Source of the DNA: Clostridia bacterium
GTDB taxonomy: Bacteria > Bacillota_A > Clostridia > Oscillospirales > Acutalibacteraceae
Reading direction: 5' to 3'
Assembly (NCBI GenBank): GCA_024699005.1
Contig: JAILQN010000267.1
Span: 1 to 8,183 of the forward strand
DNA length: 8,183 bases
The notes beneath the pieces are model-generated. The model was not told where the DNA came from, ran no database searches, and saw nothing but the letters and a program-made list of their open reading frames with translations. The position numbers and the translations under genes were made by a program. Below are positions 6,198 to 8,183 of this stretch, piece after piece. How positions within the stretch are numbered: the first letter of the stretch is position 1; every line of letters starts with the position of its first letter.

Positions 6198-6326
6198 TTA
6201 TGCCTGTACGGATGCTTCTACGCCTGCGCTGGGCTGCTCCTCGGCCTGCTTATCGCAGCCTGCAAAAGCGACGACCATCGCTGCCGCCACGACGGCGGAA
6301 GTGATAACGAGTATTACTCTCTTCAT
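6198..6326 (-). CDS. Small lipoprotein, 42 residues
   Basis: ATG at 6326 follows a perfect ribosome binding site (AAAGGAGGTG ending five bases before it) and the frame runs 42 codons to TAA. The product starts MKRVILVITS, has a hydrophobic stretch to about residue 22, and a lipobox-like AFAGC ending at Cys24. After processing by signal peptidase II the mature part would be only 19 residues, acidic and Gln/Ala/Glu-rich (CDKQAEEQ and onward). The gene has its own promoter and terminator, so it is a complete monocistronic unit, which argues that it is real and not chance. Function unknown. Either the 19-residue lipidated tail or the released signal fragment could be the active product; lipoprotein signal fragments serve as pheromones in some Bacillota. 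It could also be a remnant of a longer lipoprotein, though the intact terminator speaks against that. Confidence 0.85.
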   Translation of the reverse strand: MKRVILVITSAVVAAAMVVAFAGCDKQAEEQPSAGVEASVQA

Positions 6327-6373
6327 TACGACACCTCCTTTATCAAGTAATGATATGATTTTGTCACAGAAAG

Positions 6374-6402
6374 GTTATACACCGAATATCGGATTATGTC
6401 AA
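6374..6402 (-). promoter_or_regulatory. Strong SigA-type promoter of the small lipoprotein gene
   Basis: A perfect -35 box TTGACA (6402-6397), a 17-base spacer and a -10 box TATAAC (6379-6374). The spacer includes CCGATATTCGG on the minus strand, a short palindrome with a 3-base centre. Predicted transcript start is near 6367, leaving a leader of about 40 bases with the ribosome binding site at its end. Confidence 0.85.
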
Positions 6403-6407
6403 TCAAT

Positions 6408-6423
6408 ATTACAAAACTGTAAT
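6408..6423. promoter_or_regulatory. Palindrome upstream of the lipoprotein promoter, candidate regulator site
   Basis: ATTACA (6408-6413) and TGTAAT (6418-6423) form a perfect 6-bp inverted repeat around AAAC, ending five bases before the -35 box. The position fits an activator site or the upstream half of a repressor region. The same repeat could fold as a weak AT-rich hairpin behind the acyltransferase gene, but no U-run follows it on the minus strand. The factor is unknown. Confidence 0.4.
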
Positions 6424-6465
6424 CATCTCAGCAAAAAAAGAGAATAAATGCGTTTCTGAATCCTG

Positions 6466-7583
6466 TTACGTGATTTTTGAAATGATCCTGTTCTCCAGAG
6501 CATTCAGCCGTTCTTTGACCTTTAGCAGATTAAAAACTCTCGCTCTTATAAAATCGAGCGCCGCGCAGGCAATAAATATCACGGCTGCTGTCCCGAGCAC
6601 TGCCAGGATCATTACCGGTGCGGAAAAAGTATTGTAATGAATAAATTTGTCTTTTATAAAATTGATTTGTATCAACGGAAGTACGTGAATAATATAAACA
6701 CTGAAAGTCAGAGGCGCAATAATTGCGGTAATACGCTTTATAATCAGCGGCAGATCCATATTCCGGAATAAGATCAGCATGCAGATTCCCGCGGTCAATA
6801 CGGTAACGGAAGTATAATTAACAAGAAAATCCGGGTTGTTTTCCCTGCCGAAAAAAGATGTGAAATGATTTTCGATGATATACTTCATTCCCCAGGTTAT
6901 TACCGTTACGCAGACAAATACCAAAAAAGCCGTGCGCTTTTTTACTTTGGAAAACGCGTTATATTTGCCTATATAAGCGCCGATCAGATAAAGTACAATA
7001 AGCCATATGACGGAATAACCGTCTTCGGCTTTGAACGTGTCGTTTGCCCATAATAACGGCAGTACTGAAAATAGAATGGTGATTGCAAAAAGAGTATTGC
7101 GCAGCGTTTTTCTGGATAACGATTCGATCGCGGCGTTAAGAACGGGAAAGAAAAAGAACAGACAGAAATACATCGTGAAGTACCATACAGTTGTTTGAGT
7201 AACTGGGAAAAAGGATAACAGTATTTTCCTTTTTCCCATGGATGGATCGAATAGTATTTTATTGATGATTGTAAAAGACACTGAATACACGATGACTCTC
7301 AGCCATAATTCAACGATGTTGAATATCGGTGTTTTGCTTTATATCCGACAAAGCCTGAAATCAAAGCGTAAATATACACTGCACTGTATGCAGCGATTTC
7401 AAGAAACCATGCGACCCAATATTTTATACCGGTAGTTGAATCCAAATGTAGAATTCCTCCGGCTCCCAATACATGCAATATAAGAATCATATACATTGCA
7501 AGTATCCGGAGTAGTTCAATACCGTAATTTCTGCTGTCGCTTATCTGAAGAAACGAAAAAAAGGAACCATGCGATGATTTCAT
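6466..7583 (-). pseudogene. Acyltransferase 3 family membrane protein, frameshifted
   Basis: Integral membrane O-acyltransferase (OafA/Acyl_transf_3 type) that would move an acyl group to a sugar or other surface glycan. The N-terminal frame from ATG 7583 has RNYGIELLRI (18-27), the family's catalytic-type histidine in ILHVLG (His37) and ALISGFVG (73-80), then leaves frame after HRYS and stops at 7299. The other frame supplies NIVELWLRVI, VYSVSFTII, then SFFPVTQTTVWYFTMYF and further membrane helices to the stop at 6466. Adding one base near 7318-7322 joins them into about 372 residues, a normal length. ATG 7583 has GGAG nine bases upstream; a TTG at 7598 is a weaker alternative start. The gene is AT-richer than its neighbours (22 of 60 bases G+C in 7141-7200 against 40 of 60 in 2041-2100), a sign of acquisition. 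It follows the phosphoesterase by 29 bases. No convincing terminator follows: only a 4-bp stem before a T7 run at 6433-6439. Mutation, phase variation or sequence error are all possible. Confidence 0.85.
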
Positions 7584-7612
7584 TCTGCGACTCTCCAATC
7601 TGACGATTCAAT

Positions 7613-8182
7613 TTACTGTTGAGTAAGATCTATACTCACTTTAAACCCGAGTATGTTGTCTGAGAGCTCAAAGTTCCTGCCGGTAAGCTCTATCCTGTCC
7701 TCATATACGTCCATCACTATGCCCGTGCCGGCGAAGACGTAACCGCCGTTCTTCAGATTGCCGAACTGGAACGACGGCAGATTGACGCTTGTTATGTTTT
7801 TGCCGACCTTCTCAACACTTTTGTATCCCTGCGGATGGTCAAGCATGCCCGTATTGAGCCCGTTGTGCTGATGCCCGCTGAAATAGAAGACGTTTTCATA
7901 TTCATCGAGCGCTGCCTGCAGCTTCGCGCTCCGGGCGGAGTCCGTGAAGCAGTCCTCGTGCCGGTTGTCGGGGGAGTGATGCGTGCCGGACATGGGCTGG
8001 TGGTTGATAATGAAGATCGGGTTATCGTTCCGGGCCCTCGCGAGGGCAAGCTGTTCTTTCACCCAGTCGATCTGTTCATCGGAGATCGTTGCCTGAACGC
8101 TGTCGGTCTCCGAGCCCATTACTATAAAGGTATAGTCTTCTATGACCTCGGAGAACCACACGGTTTCATGATCCGTGCCCAT
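7613..8182 (-). CDS. Calcineurin-like metallophosphoesterase, C-terminal part
   Basis: The last 189 codons of a metallophosphoesterase that continues beyond the right edge, so the ATG at 8182 is probably internal and the two earlier metal motifs are not visible. The visible part has YTFIVMGSE (17-25), the metal-ligand NHQP (60-63) and the final GHQH signature (103-106), which define the calcineurin-like fold. A beta-rich tail follows (IVMDVYEDRIELTGRNFE), as is common in secreted or cell-surface members. The enzyme likely hydrolyses a phosphate ester or phosphodiester with a two-metal centre; the substrate is unknown. Its stop is 29 bases before the acyltransferase start with no terminator between, so the two are probably cotranscribed. 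Confidence 0.88.
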   Translation of the reverse strand: MGTDHETVWFSEVIEDYTFIVMGSETDSVQATISDEQIDWVKEQLALARARNDNPIFIINHQPMSGTHHSPDNRHEDCFTDSARSAKLQAALDEYENVFYFSGHQHNGLNTGMLDHPQGYKSVEKVGKNITSVNLPSFQFGNLKNGGYVFAGTGIVMDVYEDRIELTGRNFELSDNILGFKVSIDLTQQ

Positions 8183-8183
8183 G

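Noticed and set aside
6169..6447. 92-codon plus-strand frame in the intergenic area
   Set aside because: It is antisense to the small lipoprotein gene and crosses its promoter and terminator, with no ribosome binding site found.
6431..6465. Terminator behind the acyltransferase gene
   Set aside because: A T7 run is present on the minus strand, but the only stem before it is about 4 bp (AGAA/TTCT), too weak to call.
7238..7435. Plus-strand frame covering the acyltransferase break
   Set aside because: It is explained as a shadow; the minus-strand frames on either side of the break join into a family-like protein.

Overview
This 8.2 kb window looks like the chromosome of an anaerobic, gut- or rumen-type Bacillota (Clostridia-like) bacterium. 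This is an inference from several signs: strong GGAGGTG-type ribosome binding sites, clear housekeeping-sigma promoters (TTGACA/TATAAT-like), a rho-independent terminator, Gram-positive-style signal peptides and a small lipoprotein, and a sugar-acid-type DUF4838/ThuA/Gfo-Idh-MocA gene set. All supported genes lie on the minus strand, so transcription runs from the right edge to the left edge. I saw no rRNA, tRNA, CRISPR array, transposase or prophage gene, and no gene-free stretch over 300 bases.

Right part (8183 to about 6466): the C-terminal part of a calcineurin-like metallophosphoesterase enters from outside the window. It is followed 29 bases later by a membrane acyltransferase 3 gene that is visibly AT-richer than its surroundings and is broken by a one-base frameshift near 7318-7322. 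Reading across the shift restores a protein of about 372 residues.

Middle part (6423 to 6146): a self-contained unit with a strong promoter, a perfect ribosome binding site, a 42-residue lipoprotein gene short enough to be missed by ordinary gene calling, and a good rho-independent terminator.

Central operon (6144 to 1756): a promoter with a perfect TATAAT box and a palindrome in its spacer drives a 25-codon hydrophobic mini-gene. Its stop codon lies inside the ribosome binding site of a ThuA-like gene. Next come a 793-residue secreted DUF4838 protein with an unusual five-helix membrane tail, then a Gfo/Idh/MocA oxidoreductase whose start overlaps the previous stop (ATGA). The set suggests handling of a glycoside or oxidised sugar, with binding or cleavage at the outer face of the membrane and redox chemistry in the cytoplasm. 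The combination recalls ThuA/ThuB, where ThuB is a Gfo/Idh/MocA enzyme. The substrate cannot be read from sequence.

Left part (1759 to 61): a secreted alpha/beta hydrolase (lipase/esterase-like) with its own promoter, whose -35 box contains the stop codon of the upstream oxidoreductase gene. Its nucleophile elbow reads G-R-C-E-G, with cysteine where serine is usual. Its 5' leader carries five heptamer repeats. The best ribosome binding site points to an ATG that is out of frame by one base in an A6 run. A hairpin follows the stop codon.

The two apparent one-base losses, in the acyltransferase and at the hydrolase start, are either real mutations or phase-variable sites, or sequencing/assembly errors. 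Raw reads would decide.
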